From NCBI GenBank assembly GCA_024280215.1, contig JAJRQO010000015.1:1-64000 (forward strand): 64,000 nt of DNA, written 5' to 3'. Position 1 is the first letter of the stretch. Each line of letters starts with the position of its first letter. The stretch is from Candidatus Zixiibacteriota bacterium. Its GTDB lineage: Bacteria; Zixibacteria; MSB-5A5; GN15; FEB-12. A model generated the notes under the pieces. That model did no database searches, was not told the origin of the DNA, and saw only the letters and a list, made by a program, of their open reading frames with translations. Shown piece after piece: positions 16,161 through 24,884 of this stretch. The position numbers and the translations under genes are program-made.

Positions 16161-18524
16161 CTACGGAGAAACTGGGGCTGGCCCATCTTGGAACATGTAA
16201 GCAACCAGATAAACTATGTCACCAATGTCCATTGATAAATCTGCATTTACATCAAAAGTTTGATTAGAAACTCCCGGTAGTCCATCAGTGAATGAAAAGC
16301 TAACCATCGCCACCAAATCAGCTATGTCGATTTGAAAATCATAATTCAAATCTCCACGCAATACCGTTGTAGATATAATAGAACCATTTTGAAAATTTGG
16401 ACCATAAACAAAAGCTGGTGAAGTTAGTTCAATTGAGAAAGGAGCTGTTGTTGAATCGACCAAGTAGCTTAATCCGCCTAATTCCCATTCATTGATAGTA
16501 AAGTGGATTTGCATTATTTCGCCAGAGCCAGATGGTAAGTCAGGAGAGCCGCCACCATTATCAGCTCTTAGACGGTAGGTGTATTTATTGTTCCAAGCAT
16601 CAAATGCAATCGCAGAAAATTCTTCGAAGTATGAAGTTCTGGCACCAAGAGTGACAGAGTCTAATACAATTTTAGGGTTATCAAAAAACTGAAATGGTAC
16701 ATGAATCTCAGAAAGAGGTTGTGTGTTGACCAATGAGACCGAAAGCACTGCTGGGTCTCCTGCAAAGGCTGAGTCAGTAACAAAAGTCATGGTGTCACCA
16801 AGAACAGCAATATATCCAGTTTGATAATTTTCAATAATCCCCGCATCAGTATCAACAGTTAAGCTGACATCAAAGAGTCCTGTTGAAGTATATGTGTGTG
16901 TAGGGCTTTGTGCTGTTGAAAAGTTTCCATCACCAAAATCCCATGACCAAGATGTTACTGTTAGTGGAGATGTCCCAACAAAGTTTACTGTGATAGGAGC
17001 ATCACCTGTTTGAATATCAGAAGCAATAGTTGCTCCCCATCCTAAGGCAGCATCAACATCAATAATCCCCCAACCATAAGTATTATCAGGTGTACTTGCT
17101 TGGCTGGCAGTTTCCATAAAAGCTTGTCGAATGTGTAATGGACTAAACATTGGACGAGCTTCAATCAACAAACAAGCCGCACCCGCAACTAAAGGAGTAG
17201 AAAGTGAAGTACCACTTGCGGTCGTATAGTTGTTGTCACCTGATGATGATGCTGAAAAAGTTGAAACACCTTGAGCACATACTTCAGGTTTCGTTCGACC
17301 GTCTGCTGTCGGTCCTCTTGAAGAAAAAGATGCGATATCGCCTGATGAATTTACTGCTCCAATTGAAAGAATATCAAAGGCATCGGCTGGAGCTGATAGT
17401 GAAGTTGCTCCAGGTCCAGAGTTCCCCATAGAGTTACAAAGGACAATTCCAAGTGATGCACATGTATTGGCGGCAAGAGTTATAGTCGCAGTATTGCCGT
17501 CATAGTCAGCTGATGTATACCAATCAGAGTAGCCGAGTGAGGTCGAGATAACATCGGCACCCAATGAGTCAGCCCATTCTAAAGCAGCGACCCAGTTATC
17601 TTCTTCAACTGGTGATTCTGTAGGGACATCCTCTGTTTTGGCAAGAAGGATATTTGCATTGTAGGCAGGACCATATATTTGTCCGGAAAGATTACCAGCA
17701 GAGACTGACCAAATCAGTGTTCCATGACTCCATTGGTCTGAAACATCACCTGCTTCGTTAGCAGTATTAGAATCGTTATTGATGAAATCATATTCAGCAA
17801 TTACCCGACCCGCAGCATAGGCGGCAGCAAAGGCAGCGTGAGATTTTCTGTATCCTGTGTCTGTGAGACAAAGAGTGACTCCAGCCCCACTATATCCTTT
17901 AAGATGTACCGCTGGGACGTTAATTTGTTCAAGCTGTACGAACGAGGAACCGTAGCTGAGAACTTCAGCAGAAAATGGAGACTGCTGATACTTCTCAGGT
18001 TGAAAATCATTTACAACAGAGAGTTCCGAATAGTCTTTCTTAAAACTGACCATCGGTTTTACAGATTTTACAAATGGTAAGTTTGAAATTTTATCAATAT
18101 CAGTTAAAGGAATTTCAAATGAAGCAGCGTTGAGCCATCTTGAACTTCTTCGATGGGTTGCCCCTAATTCATTTATTTGTGAAACATAATTGTTTGAAAC
18201 AGGAAGATCGACAAACAAAATTTGATTGATACCTGCTTTTGCTCTTCGTTTTAAAACTTTATCGCTCAATTGAACTGAGGATGCAGCGGTCGAAAAAGAT
18301 GCTTTGTTTGAAAATCCTTTGTCGGTGAAAAAGACCCATACTTTCACTCGCTCAGAATTTTGGTTAGTTAGATATGCGGAAGTTTGTGAATTAACAACTT
18401 CTATATCTTTTTCAACAACAAAATTAGTTGCATTAATGTCTATTCGAGATTTAGCGGTAAGAGAAATTGTGAGGAGAAATATCAGACAGGCGGATGTCGT
18501 CAAAGCTCTTAGAGTGGTAAACAT
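16161..18524 (-). CDS. Secreted subtilisin-like protease with PKD and dockerin-like domains
   Basis: A 787-residue secreted S8 serine protease. Its parts in order are: signal peptide 1-24; a prodomain-like region to ~160; the catalytic domain with D222 (LTDTG), H267 (SHGT), the oxyanion-hole N368 (GNSG) and S440 (GTSLSTP); a PKD domain near 505-570 (WSWDFGDGNFS); a cohesin-like beta domain near 580-710; and a C-terminal dockerin-like pair of calcium loops (GDLNYDFQIDIADLV and DVNADLSMDIGDIVYLV) ending GPAP. The last module is typical of exported proteins in Zixibacteria-like genomes. It probably degrades extracellular protein or is displayed on the cell surface. It is a single-gene unit with a terminator downstream. 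Confidence 0.92.
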   Translation of the reverse strand: MFTTLRALTTSACLIFLLTISLTAKSRIDINATNFVVEKDIEVVNSQTSAYLTNQNSERVKVWVFFTDKGFSNKASFSTAASSVQLSDKVLKRRAKAGINQILFVDLPVSNNYVSQINELGATHRRSSRWLNAASFEIPLTDIDKISNLPFVKSVKPMVSFKKDYSELSVVNDFQPEKYQQSPFSAEVLSYGSSFVQLEQINVPAVHLKGYSGAGVTLCLTDTGYRKSHAAFAAAYAAGRVIAEYDFINNDSNTANEAGDVSDQWSHGTLIWSVSAGNLSGQIYGPAYNANILLAKTEDVPTESPVEEDNWVAALEWADSLGADVISTSLGYSDWYTSADYDGNTATITLAANTCASLGIVLCNSMGNSGPGATSLSAPADAFDILSIGAVNSSGDIASFSSRGPTADGRTKPEVCAQGVSTFSASSSGDNNYTTASGTSLSTPLVAGAACLLIEARPMFSPLHIRQAFMETASQASTPDNTYGWGIIDVDAALGWGATIASDIQTGDAPITVNFVGTSPLTVTSWSWDFGDGNFSTAQSPTHTYTSTGLFDVSLTVDTDAGIIENYQTGYIAVLGDTMTFVTDSAFAGDPAVLSVSLVNTQPLSEIHVPFQFFDNPKIVLDSVTLGARTSYFEEFSAIAFDAWNNKYTYRLRADNGGGSPDLPSGSGEIMQIHFTINEWELGGLSYLVDSTTAPFSIELTSPAFVYGPNFQNGSIISTTVLRGDLNYDFQIDIADLVAMVSFSFTDGLPGVSNQTFDVNADLSMDIGDIVYLVAYMFQDGPAPVSP

Positions 18525-18833
18525 GTGTCGATTCCTTTCGGATATTTTGATTATCTGTAGTATTTATGCAGTAGTTTCTTTTTTAAAGTATATCAAAACT
18601 ACATTTTGTCAACATAAATAGCTTCATACCTCTATATATAGGAATATTCCCATATAAAATGAACAGTTTCTGCGATTTAATTGTTCATCCAAATAAGGAT
18701 AATGATAAAAATAGTCTTATAACATACGCTTCAATACAGAGTTATGGATAAAATTGTTAGATAAAATTATTTTGGTACGAATTATGCATAATTTAAGATG
18801 AAAATAGAAAAGAATGAAGATAAGGTTGATATT
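18525..18833. promoter_or_regulatory. Divergent promoter region
   Basis: An AT-rich gap between the divergent protease and pseudopilin genes. It must contain promoters for both. I see no clear operator or structured RNA in it. Confidence 0.35.
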
Positions 18834-19337
18834 ATGAAAAGAAACAATATAAAAGGTTTTACTCTTATTGAGTTGATGACTACGGTTGTTCTTATAGGAA
18901 TAGTAGCCTCGATGGCAGTACCACGTTTTTCTAAAGCGTATGAACGGATGGAATTCAAATCTGCCAATAGAGATTTAACATCGACACTCAGATTAGCACG
19001 TTCTATGGCGATTTCTAATAAAGAAGTCTTCGGAGTAAATTTTGACTCAGACTCAAAATTAATTTCACTTTTCAAGAAAGATACTTCGTCTGTGTTATTT
19101 TCTACTTTTGAGGCAACAGACTCGCTTATAAGTGTCGATTCAATGTCAAATACTTATAGTACGATTTCAACTGATGTGAGTAATAATACAATTTCATTCA
19201 GACCAAATGGGTCGGCAGTATTTACCGGTGGTGGTAATATTGTGTGTATGGCTTATACTGATAACATGGTTGGAATTAGCCAATTTAACATCTTAGCATC
19301 AACAGGACGGATTAAATCTGAAGGTCATTATTACTAA
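18834..19337 (+). CDS. Type IV pilin-like pseudopilin (GspH/FimT-like)
   Basis: A small pilin-like protein with a class III signal: GFTLIELMTTVVLIGIVAS. Cleavage after the G is expected and glutamate follows at position 5 of the mature protein. A globular beta domain of ~140 residues follows (NRDLTSTLRLARSMAISNKEVFGV, as in GspH/FimT minor pseudopilins). ATG at 18834 with AAGG upstream gives the usual short leader (MKRNNIKG); an ATG at 18798 would add 12 residues. The pilus-assembly genes start 270 bases further on, beyond a terminator, so it is probably an independent unit with a shared function. Confidence 0.85.
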   Translation: MKRNNIKGFTLIELMTTVVLIGIVASMAVPRFSKAYERMEFKSANRDLTSTLRLARSMAISNKEVFGVNFDSDSKLISLFKKDTSSVLFSTFEATDSLISVDSMSNTYSTISTDVSNNTISFRPNGSAVFTGGGNIVCMAYTDNMVGISQFNILASTGRIKSEGHYY

Positions 19338-19369
19338 TTTTCTTGTTTTACGTCATGTTTTACTCCCTC

Positions 19370-19396
19370 AAAGCCCGCTTCTGCGGGCTTTATTTT
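19370..19396 (+). terminator. Terminator of the pseudopilin gene
   Basis: AAAGCCCGC/GCGGGCTTT, nine bp with a four-base loop, followed by a T-rich tract. Confidence 0.88.
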
Positions 19397-19605
19397 TATA
19401 TATCCCAATAAGTTAGCATTTATTCTCAGGTAGTTGTAAAGCTTGTCACCTGACTATCCGATAGAGAAGGAACAGATTTAAATGATTTTAAATCAGAAAA
19501 AGAGATTAAAATACCAGAATTTCTAAATTAACGGTTAAATACTGTATAAATGTGACGATATAAAAAAAAAGAAAATTAACTTAAAGAATAAAGAGTGTTG
19601 AGCTT

Positions 19606-20658
19606 ATGATGTTCTCACGAAACAAAAAAAGTATAGTCGGTTTAGATATTGGGACAAATTCTGTAAAGTTGGTCAAACTTGATCAAACAAAAACAGGTTA
19701 TTCTGTCTCAGCTATCGGCATCCGTGAGTTTCCGCCGGAAGCGATCGTAGCTGACGAAATTAGAGATCGGGAAGCGGTTATTTTTAGTATTCAATCGCTT
19801 ATTGATCAAACTGATCCAAAAATTAAAGATGTAGTCGTTTCTGTTGGTGGTCATGGTGTCATTACTGACCGTTTTACCATTGACAAAAAATCAGGTACTG
19901 AAGCTGAACAAGCTATCCTGTTTGAAACTGAACAGCGTGCTCCGTTTGATGTTGATGATGTATCTTTAGATTATCACATTATTGAGACTGATGATGATGC
20001 CAATAAAATGGACGTTCTCTTAGTCGCCGCACGTAAAGAATTTTTACAAAGTTATCTTGATTTGGTCGAAGACTGTGGTCTTCAGCCTATCTGTGTTGAT
20101 GATGATGCGTTGGCAATTTATAATTCCTATGTAGGAAATTATGATGTCGATCCTACTCGGATTACTGCACTCATGAATATTGGTAATGATATTACAAATA
20201 TTACATATCTACATGATGGAAAATTTCATGCGACTCGTGACGTTTCTGCGGGTACCAGAGATATTTACAATGCGATTCAAAAAGAATTTAGACTGAATCC
20301 AGAACTTACCTCAAAAGCTATTAAAGGTGAGATGAAAGATTCTATTGATGAAGATATGCTAAAAGCAACAATCGTTTCAGCAACAGATGAGCTAATTTCA
20401 GGAATTGAATTAGCCTTTTCATACTATAAATCACAAGCAAAAGTTGACTCTATTGAATGGATTGTCTTATCAGGTGGCGGAGCATTGATTCCATATCTTC
20501 CTGAATTCCTTCAAACAAAACTCAATGTACCGCTTGAAATTGCAAACCCTTTGAGAAATTTAGACTATGATCCTGAACTTTTCCAATATCTCCAACCGGA
20601 AAAAATCGCTCCATTATTGTCTGTCGCAATTGGTCTTGCAATGCGGAAGGTGAGGTAA
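19606..20658 (+). CDS. pilM: Type IV pilus assembly ATPase-fold protein PilM
   Basis: A 350-residue actin-like cytoplasmic protein of the pilus alignment complex, which binds the N-terminus of PilN. Actin-fold motifs are visible: phosphate-1 VGLDIGTNSVKLVKL near residues 10-25, the second Asp block LMNIGNDITNITYL near 193-206, and the adenosine motif VLSGGGALIPYL near 288-300. Two adjacent ATGs (19606 and 19609) are possible starts. It opens a run of five genes with gaps of 3 to 20 bases, so they form one operon. Confidence 0.92.
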   Translation: MMFSRNKKSIVGLDIGTNSVKLVKLDQTKTGYSVSAIGIREFPPEAIVADEIRDREAVIFSIQSLIDQTDPKIKDVVVSVGGHGVITDRFTIDKKSGTEAEQAILFETEQRAPFDVDDVSLDYHIIETDDDANKMDVLLVAARKEFLQSYLDLVEDCGLQPICVDDDALAIYNSYVGNYDVDPTRITALMNIGNDITNITYLHDGKFHATRDVSAGTRDIYNAIQKEFRLNPELTSKAIKGEMKDSIDEDMLKATIVSATDELISGIELAFSYYKSQAKVDSIEWIVLSGGGALIPYLPEFLQTKLNVPLEIANPLRNLDYDPELFQYLQPEKIAPLLSVAIGLAMRKVR

Positions 20659-20661
20659 GGG

Positions 20662-21390
20662 ATGCAAAATTTTATTGAAATAAATCTACTACCCAAAAAT
20701 TATAATAAGAAATCTTTAGATTTCTCACTCGGAAAAACTGGAATCTATGCCGTAGCCGCTGCTGCTGTTATTGTGGTTATGTTGATTTCAGTATCATTTT
20801 ATCAGCAAAATAAATTGTCTGAACTTGATGAAAATATCATCAAAGCCAAACAACGGGCAACCATGCTTCAAAAAGATATTCAACTCGTTGACGCTTTAAC
20901 TGAAGTAAAGAACAAAGTAAAAGCACGAATGACTGCTGTTGAAAAACTGGATTCACATCGTTCTTCATGGGTACGAATTTTAGAAAACATGGCTCGCAAT
21001 GTTCCTGAATTTGTTTGGATGGGGCGTTTTGAAGAAAAACCTTTAATTGTAGCAGCCGCTCCGAAGAATAAAAAGAACAAAAATAAAAAACAAGCAGAAC
21101 CTACCAAAGAAGTCTATACGATTCCAACTGTACGTACTGCTGAAATAGAAGGCTATGCTTTCACATTAAATGCATTGGCTTCATTTATGATTAAAATGAT
21201 GCGTTCTGATTATTTTGATGAAGTTGAATTAGTAAATACAAAAGAGATTGAACTCGAAGAGAAAAAAGCGTACAACTTTACTATTTCTTGTAATGTACAT
21301 TATCTCTCCGATGAAGCACTGCGGAAAAATATTGCTGCAGTGACAACAAAAAATAAACAGGCTTCCACAAGCCACAAAAGCTTAAACTAG
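20662..21390 (+). CDS. pilN: Type IV pilus inner-membrane protein PilN
   Basis: A 242-residue protein. The N-terminus carries the conserved INLLPKNY motif that docks in PilM (residues 6-13), then one transmembrane helix (about 29-46), a coiled-coil region and a periplasmic ferredoxin-like domain. A lysine- and asparagine-rich insert (KNKKNKNKKQ, near residue 135) breaks the periplasmic part and looks like a linker. It lies between pilM and pilO, the conserved order. Confidence 0.88.
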   Translation: MQNFIEINLLPKNYNKKSLDFSLGKTGIYAVAAAAVIVVMLISVSFYQQNKLSELDENIIKAKQRATMLQKDIQLVDALTEVKNKVKARMTAVEKLDSHRSSWVRILENMARNVPEFVWMGRFEEKPLIVAAAPKNKKNKNKKQAEPTKEVYTIPTVRTAEIEGYAFTLNALASFMIKMMRSDYFDEVELVNTKEIELEEKKAYNFTISCNVHYLSDEALRKNIAAVTTKNKQASTSHKSLN

Positions 21391-21400
21391 GATTATAAGT

Positions 21401-22027
21401 ATGGATTTTAAAGATTCTAAAACTCAAAAAATAGTTCTGGGAGCATTAGCTTTCTTTATTGTTGTCTATTTTTGGTATTCAAGAGCCTATTCAGTAAATG
21501 AAAACAAAATTGCTCAGAAGACTACCGAATTTGAAACAATAACTACAAATTTACGCCGTGTGGAAATGAAAGCCAAATCGCTTGATGCCTTAAAGATTGA
21601 ATATTCTGATTTAGTTGAACGGTATCACGAAATTGAAGAACTTCTCCCAGAGGTAAAACAGATTCCATCATTTTTGGTGCAACTACATACTGCATCATCA
21701 TTGACTGGAACAAAGATTACTTCTATTCAACCACTTCCAAATGAAGCACAAGAATTTTATAACGTTGTCTCTTTTGAAGTGGAACTGACAGGTACTTACC
21801 ATGACTTTGGTACATTTATAAGTTATGTCGCTAACTTCCCATTTATTACAAATGTTTCCGACATGAATATCAAAGCTCAAAACATCGCTATTTCAAAATC
21901 CCTTTCTCAAATGGAAAAAGATGAAGGGGTTCAAGAGATAAAAAAACAAGAAACTATGACAGCAACCTTTAAACTATCCACATATTTTGTGAAAGAAGAC
22001 GAACGTCTTCAAGAACTGAATATCTAG
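21401..22027 (+). CDS. pilO: Type IV pilus inner-membrane protein PilO
   Basis: A 208-residue bitopic protein with a short cytoplasmic N-terminus, a transmembrane helix (about 10-26), a coiled coil (to ~80) and a periplasmic domain with the family's VVSFEVELTGTYHDFGTFISYVANFP core. With PilN it forms the heterodimer that links PilM to PilP. AGGAT and an ATG at 21401 fix the start. Confidence 0.88.
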   Translation: MDFKDSKTQKIVLGALAFFIVVYFWYSRAYSVNENKIAQKTTEFETITTNLRRVEMKAKSLDALKIEYSDLVERYHEIEELLPEVKQIPSFLVQLHTASSLTGTKITSIQPLPNEAQEFYNVVSFEVELTGTYHDFGTFISYVANFPFITNVSDMNIKAQNIAISKSLSQMEKDEGVQEIKKQETMTATFKLSTYFVKEDERLQELNI

Positions 22028-22037
22028 GAGGATGAAC

Positions 22038-23471
22038 GTGAAAAAAATTCTTTATATAGTGATCGCGTTAGCAGTTGTTTTAGCTGCATCTGTAAACGCC
22101 TCCCAAGTAAAAAATGTGGAACTTCAATATAAAGATGGTTTTACATCTGCTATTATTTCTATTGATGGTCCTGTTCGCTTTACACATCAAACTGAAGACG
22201 CAAAAGATGGCAAACCATTTCGAGTGATTGTAGATATTTTATCTGCAACTCATGAACTTGGAAGTAAAAATTTCCATGAGCTACCAAATTGTCCTGTACA
22301 ATCAATTCGTACATCTCAATTTTCTGTAATTCCTGAAAAGGTTGTCCGTTTTGTATTTGATATGGATTCTGAAAGAGTCTATCGTGTTGATTCAGATAAA
22401 AATTCTGTATCACTCTTTTTCTCTGACAAATCGACTCAAAAATTTACAAGTTGGTCATCTTCTAATAATGTATTGAAAAAGAAAAAACCTGTCTACGCAA
22501 AGACAGCTGTTGATAAAACAAAAAAACGAACGACTTCTAAAACAGTCGCTTCATTAAATAAATCTATAAATAGTGATAGGCTTTCATCTTTTGAAAGTAA
22601 TAGTAGTGCGGCAAAAAAAGACGTTTCAAAACCTCAACCAAAAGTTACAAAAAAAGTTGAGTTCTATGGACCTGAAATAGACGCTGATTTACTTGCACAA
22701 GATTTAGAAGTTGAAAAAATAGCTGAAGCGGCTAAGCTTGCTAAAGTTGAAAAAGCCAAACTTGCTAAAGCTCAAGCAGACAAAAAAGCAAAAGCCGACG
22801 CAACTAAACTTGCGAAAGCTCAAGCAGACAAAAAAGCAAAAGCTGACGCAACTAAACTTGCTAAAGCCAAAGCAGACAAAAAAGCAAAAGCTGACGCAAC
22901 TAAACTTGCGAAAGCTCAAGCAGACAAAAAAGCAAAAGCTGACGCAGCTAAACTTGCGAAAGCCAAAGCAGACAAAAAAGCGAAAGCTAACGCAACTAAA
23001 CTTGCGAAAGCCAAAGCAGACAAAAAAGCAAAAGCTGATGCGGCACTTCTCGCAAAAGCAAAAGCAGACAAAAAGAAAAAATCAACTTCACGTTTTCGTC
23101 GCAACCCAGCTTCCAATAAAATTAAAGGGACTATGGTCGCACAATTTCCAAAACGTTTAGTTATAAAATATAAATCAAAATCGTATCGTGATCCATTTGC
23201 GACGTTAATTGATGAGTCTAAAACTTATAACAATCCTGTTGAGAAAAAAATACCGAATGTAGAAGGGTTGCAATTGGTTGGTATTATTCAGGCAGAACAA
23301 AAATCAGATAACAGAGCATTGTTTGAAGATAATGATGGCTATGGATATATTTTAAAAACTGGCGACAAGGTCCGCAAAGGATATGTCTTGCGAGTTAACT
23401 CAGATAAAGTGTATTTCCAAATTTTTGAATATGGTTGGAGCCGAACTGTTGCTCTGACATTAGAAAGCTAA
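22038..23471 (+). CDS. pilP: AMIN-PilP fusion pilus protein with an Ala-Lys repeat linker
   Basis: A 477-residue exported protein. Signal peptide residues 1-20; an AMIN domain (about 24-130: VKNVELQYKDGFTSAIISIDG ... VVRFVFDM) which in other bacteria sits at the front of PilQ and binds peptidoglycan; a basic linker; six to seven tandem 16-residue repeats of the type KLAKAQADKKAKADAT (about 241-350); then a C-terminal PilP-like domain (YRDPFATLIDE ... VEGLQLVGIIQAEQKSDNRALFEDNDG ... GYVLRVNSDKVYF). GTG at 22038 is preferred because AGGAGG ends six bases before it, whereas the ATG at 22032 directly touches that site. The gene lies between pilO and pilQ, where pilP is expected. Confidence 0.82.
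   Translation: MKKILYIVIALAVVLAASVNASQVKNVELQYKDGFTSAIISIDGPVRFTHQTEDAKDGKPFRVIVDILSATHELGSKNFHELPNCPVQSIRTSQFSVIPEKVVRFVFDMDSERVYRVDSDKNSVSLFFSDKSTQKFTSWSSSNNVLKKKKPVYAKTAVDKTKKRTTSKTVASLNKSINSDRLSSFESNSSAAKKDVSKPQPKVTKKVEFYGPEIDADLLAQDLEVEKIAEAAKLAKVEKAKLAKAQADKKAKADATKLAKAQADKKAKADATKLAKAKADKKAKADATKLAKAQADKKAKADAAKLAKAKADKKAKANATKLAKAKADKKAKADAALLAKAKADKKKKSTSRFRRNPASNKIKGTMVAQFPKRLVIKYKSKSYRDPFATLIDESKTYNNPVEKKIPNVEGLQLVGIIQAEQKSDNRALFEDNDGYGYILKTGDKVRKGYVLRVNSDKVYFQIFEYGWSRTVALTLES
22758..23081 (+). repeat. 48-base in-frame tandem repeat
   Basis: Six full units of 48 bases (starting at 22758, 22806, 22854, 22902, 22950 and 22998) and a diverged seventh. Each encodes a K-L-A-K-A-(Q/K)-A-D-K-K-A-K-A-D-A-(T/A) helix. 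Units differ at a few positions only, so copy number may vary between strains without changing frame. Confidence 0.92.
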
Positions 23472-23490
23472 TGAAAGGCAGGACTTTATA

Positions 23491-24780
23491 ATGAAATTGA
23501 GTACATTCAGCAAATTATTTTTCACTTCACTGTTAACAGTAGCGGCTCTGTTCTCTATTGCTTTAGCAGCCGATGTAGAAAAAGATCCGCAGGCTCCAAT
23601 TAAGAACCTGCAGTTTCAGTCAGCAGATATTAATTCTGTTTTGACATTTCTTTCCGATTATGGAAATGTCAATGTTGTTGTTTCCCCTGAAGTAAAAGGA
23701 AACGTTACTATTAAGCTTAATGATGTTCACTGGCGTACTGCTATGGAAATCATTGGAAGAACCTATGACTTAGCGGTTGTTGATGAGGATGAAGGATATA
23801 TCCGAGTTCTTCCAGCTGATCAATATCGTAAAGAAATAACTCAACAAGAAAAACATAGCAAAGAAAAAAGAGAACTCGCAGCTTTAGAAACTAAGATTAT
23901 TAAAATTGCGAACTCGACATCAGATGATATCGTCAAAGCAGTCAAATCTCTTATGACCAATAGAGGTAAAGCCTCATCTGATTCTCGTTCTAATTCAATT
24001 ATCATTCAAGAAGTGCCATCTAATATGCCAACTGTTTTGAGCTTTGTTGAACAGCTTGACAAACCAGCTGCACAAATTAGAATCTCAACAAGACTACTTG
24101 AAATCTCTACAAAAGGGATTGAAGAATTAGGAATTAATTGGTCAATCAATGGTACCTATACCTCAGAGTCTGGTCGTTCATATCCTCAGTCTGCATCTGT
24201 TAATGCCCTTCGTAATACTGACCAAGCTGGTCAATATGTTGTGAAAGCATTACAACATGGTTGGGATGTTGACGCTATCATTCAGGCAATTGTCAAAGAT
24301 GATAAAGGACGTATTGTTGCTCATCCTGAAATCACAACATTAGATAACAAAGAAGCCAAAATTCAGATGGGTCAAAAAATTCCTGTCAAACAATTTGATG
24401 CTTCTGGTAACTTAGTTATTAAATTTGAAGAAGTAGGAACGATTTTAACAGTGACTCCACATATTACAGCTGAAAATCAAATCCTTATGGAACTTGCTCC
24501 TGAACGTTCTACTTATCAGTTTGATCCAAATGGTGTCATCATTAATACAAGTAATGCGAAAACTACAGTGATTGTTGCAAACGGTCAAACTGCCGTTATC
24601 GGTGGTTTAACAACTGAAGATGAAGTGATTACTGAAGTTGGTGTTCCAGTATTAAAGGATATTCCATTGATTGGTAGACTTTTTAAATATACAAACAAAC
24701 GAATCGAAAGTCGTGACCTTGTTATATTTGTAACTCCTACTATTGTTGAGAGTTCATTAGCGGTCAATACAGACGGATAA
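23491..24780 (+). CDS. pilQ: Short secretin PilQ/GspD-like
   Basis: A 429-residue outer-membrane secretin. A signal peptide (1-26) is followed by a secretin-and-TonB N-terminal domain (ADINSVLTFLSDYGNVNVVVSPEVKG, about 40-110), a secretin_N/N1-type domain (about 125-190, DSRSNSIIIQEVP) and the secretin pore domain (about 200-420) with VGTILTVTPHI, TTVIVANGQTAVIGGL and the signature VPVLKDIPLIGRLFK. It is much shorter than typical PilQ (600-900) because it has no AMIN domains; the neighbouring PilP protein has one instead. It is the last gene of the pil operon, followed by a terminator. Confidence 0.92.
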   Translation: MKLSTFSKLFFTSLLTVAALFSIALAADVEKDPQAPIKNLQFQSADINSVLTFLSDYGNVNVVVSPEVKGNVTIKLNDVHWRTAMEIIGRTYDLAVVDEDEGYIRVLPADQYRKEITQQEKHSKEKRELAALETKIIKIANSTSDDIVKAVKSLMTNRGKASSDSRSNSIIIQEVPSNMPTVLSFVEQLDKPAAQIRISTRLLEISTKGIEELGINWSINGTYTSESGRSYPQSASVNALRNTDQAGQYVVKALQHGWDVDAIIQAIVKDDKGRIVAHPEITTLDNKEAKIQMGQKIPVKQFDASGNLVIKFEEVGTILTVTPHITAENQILMELAPERSTYQFDPNGVIINTSNAKTTVIVANGQTAVIGGLTTEDEVITEVGVPVLKDIPLIGRLFKYTNKRIESRDLVIFVTPTIVESSLAVNTDG

Positions 24781-24803
24781 TAAATTTTTGAATTTGCTGA
24801 ATG

Positions 24804-24836
24804 AACCCTCTCTTTAAGTAAGAGGGGGTTTTTTAT
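24804..24836 (+). terminator. Terminator of the pil operon
   Basis: AACCCTCTCTT/AAGAGGGGGTT, an eleven-bp stem with one wobble pair and a five-base loop, then TTTTT. Confidence 0.88.
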
Positions 24837-24884
24837 AAAACAAGAAAACAAAAATAAACATTTATAAAATTTTTAGGAGTGAAC

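Noticed and set aside
22758-23081. Possible CRISPR array
   Set aside because: The 48-base units are contiguous with no spacers and encode protein in frame. No cas genes are present anywhere in the window.
22738-23160. Long open frames in other phases across the Ala-Lys repeat
   Set aside because: Repeats with a length divisible by three keep all frames open by chance; these frames are low-complexity shadows of the PilP fusion gene.
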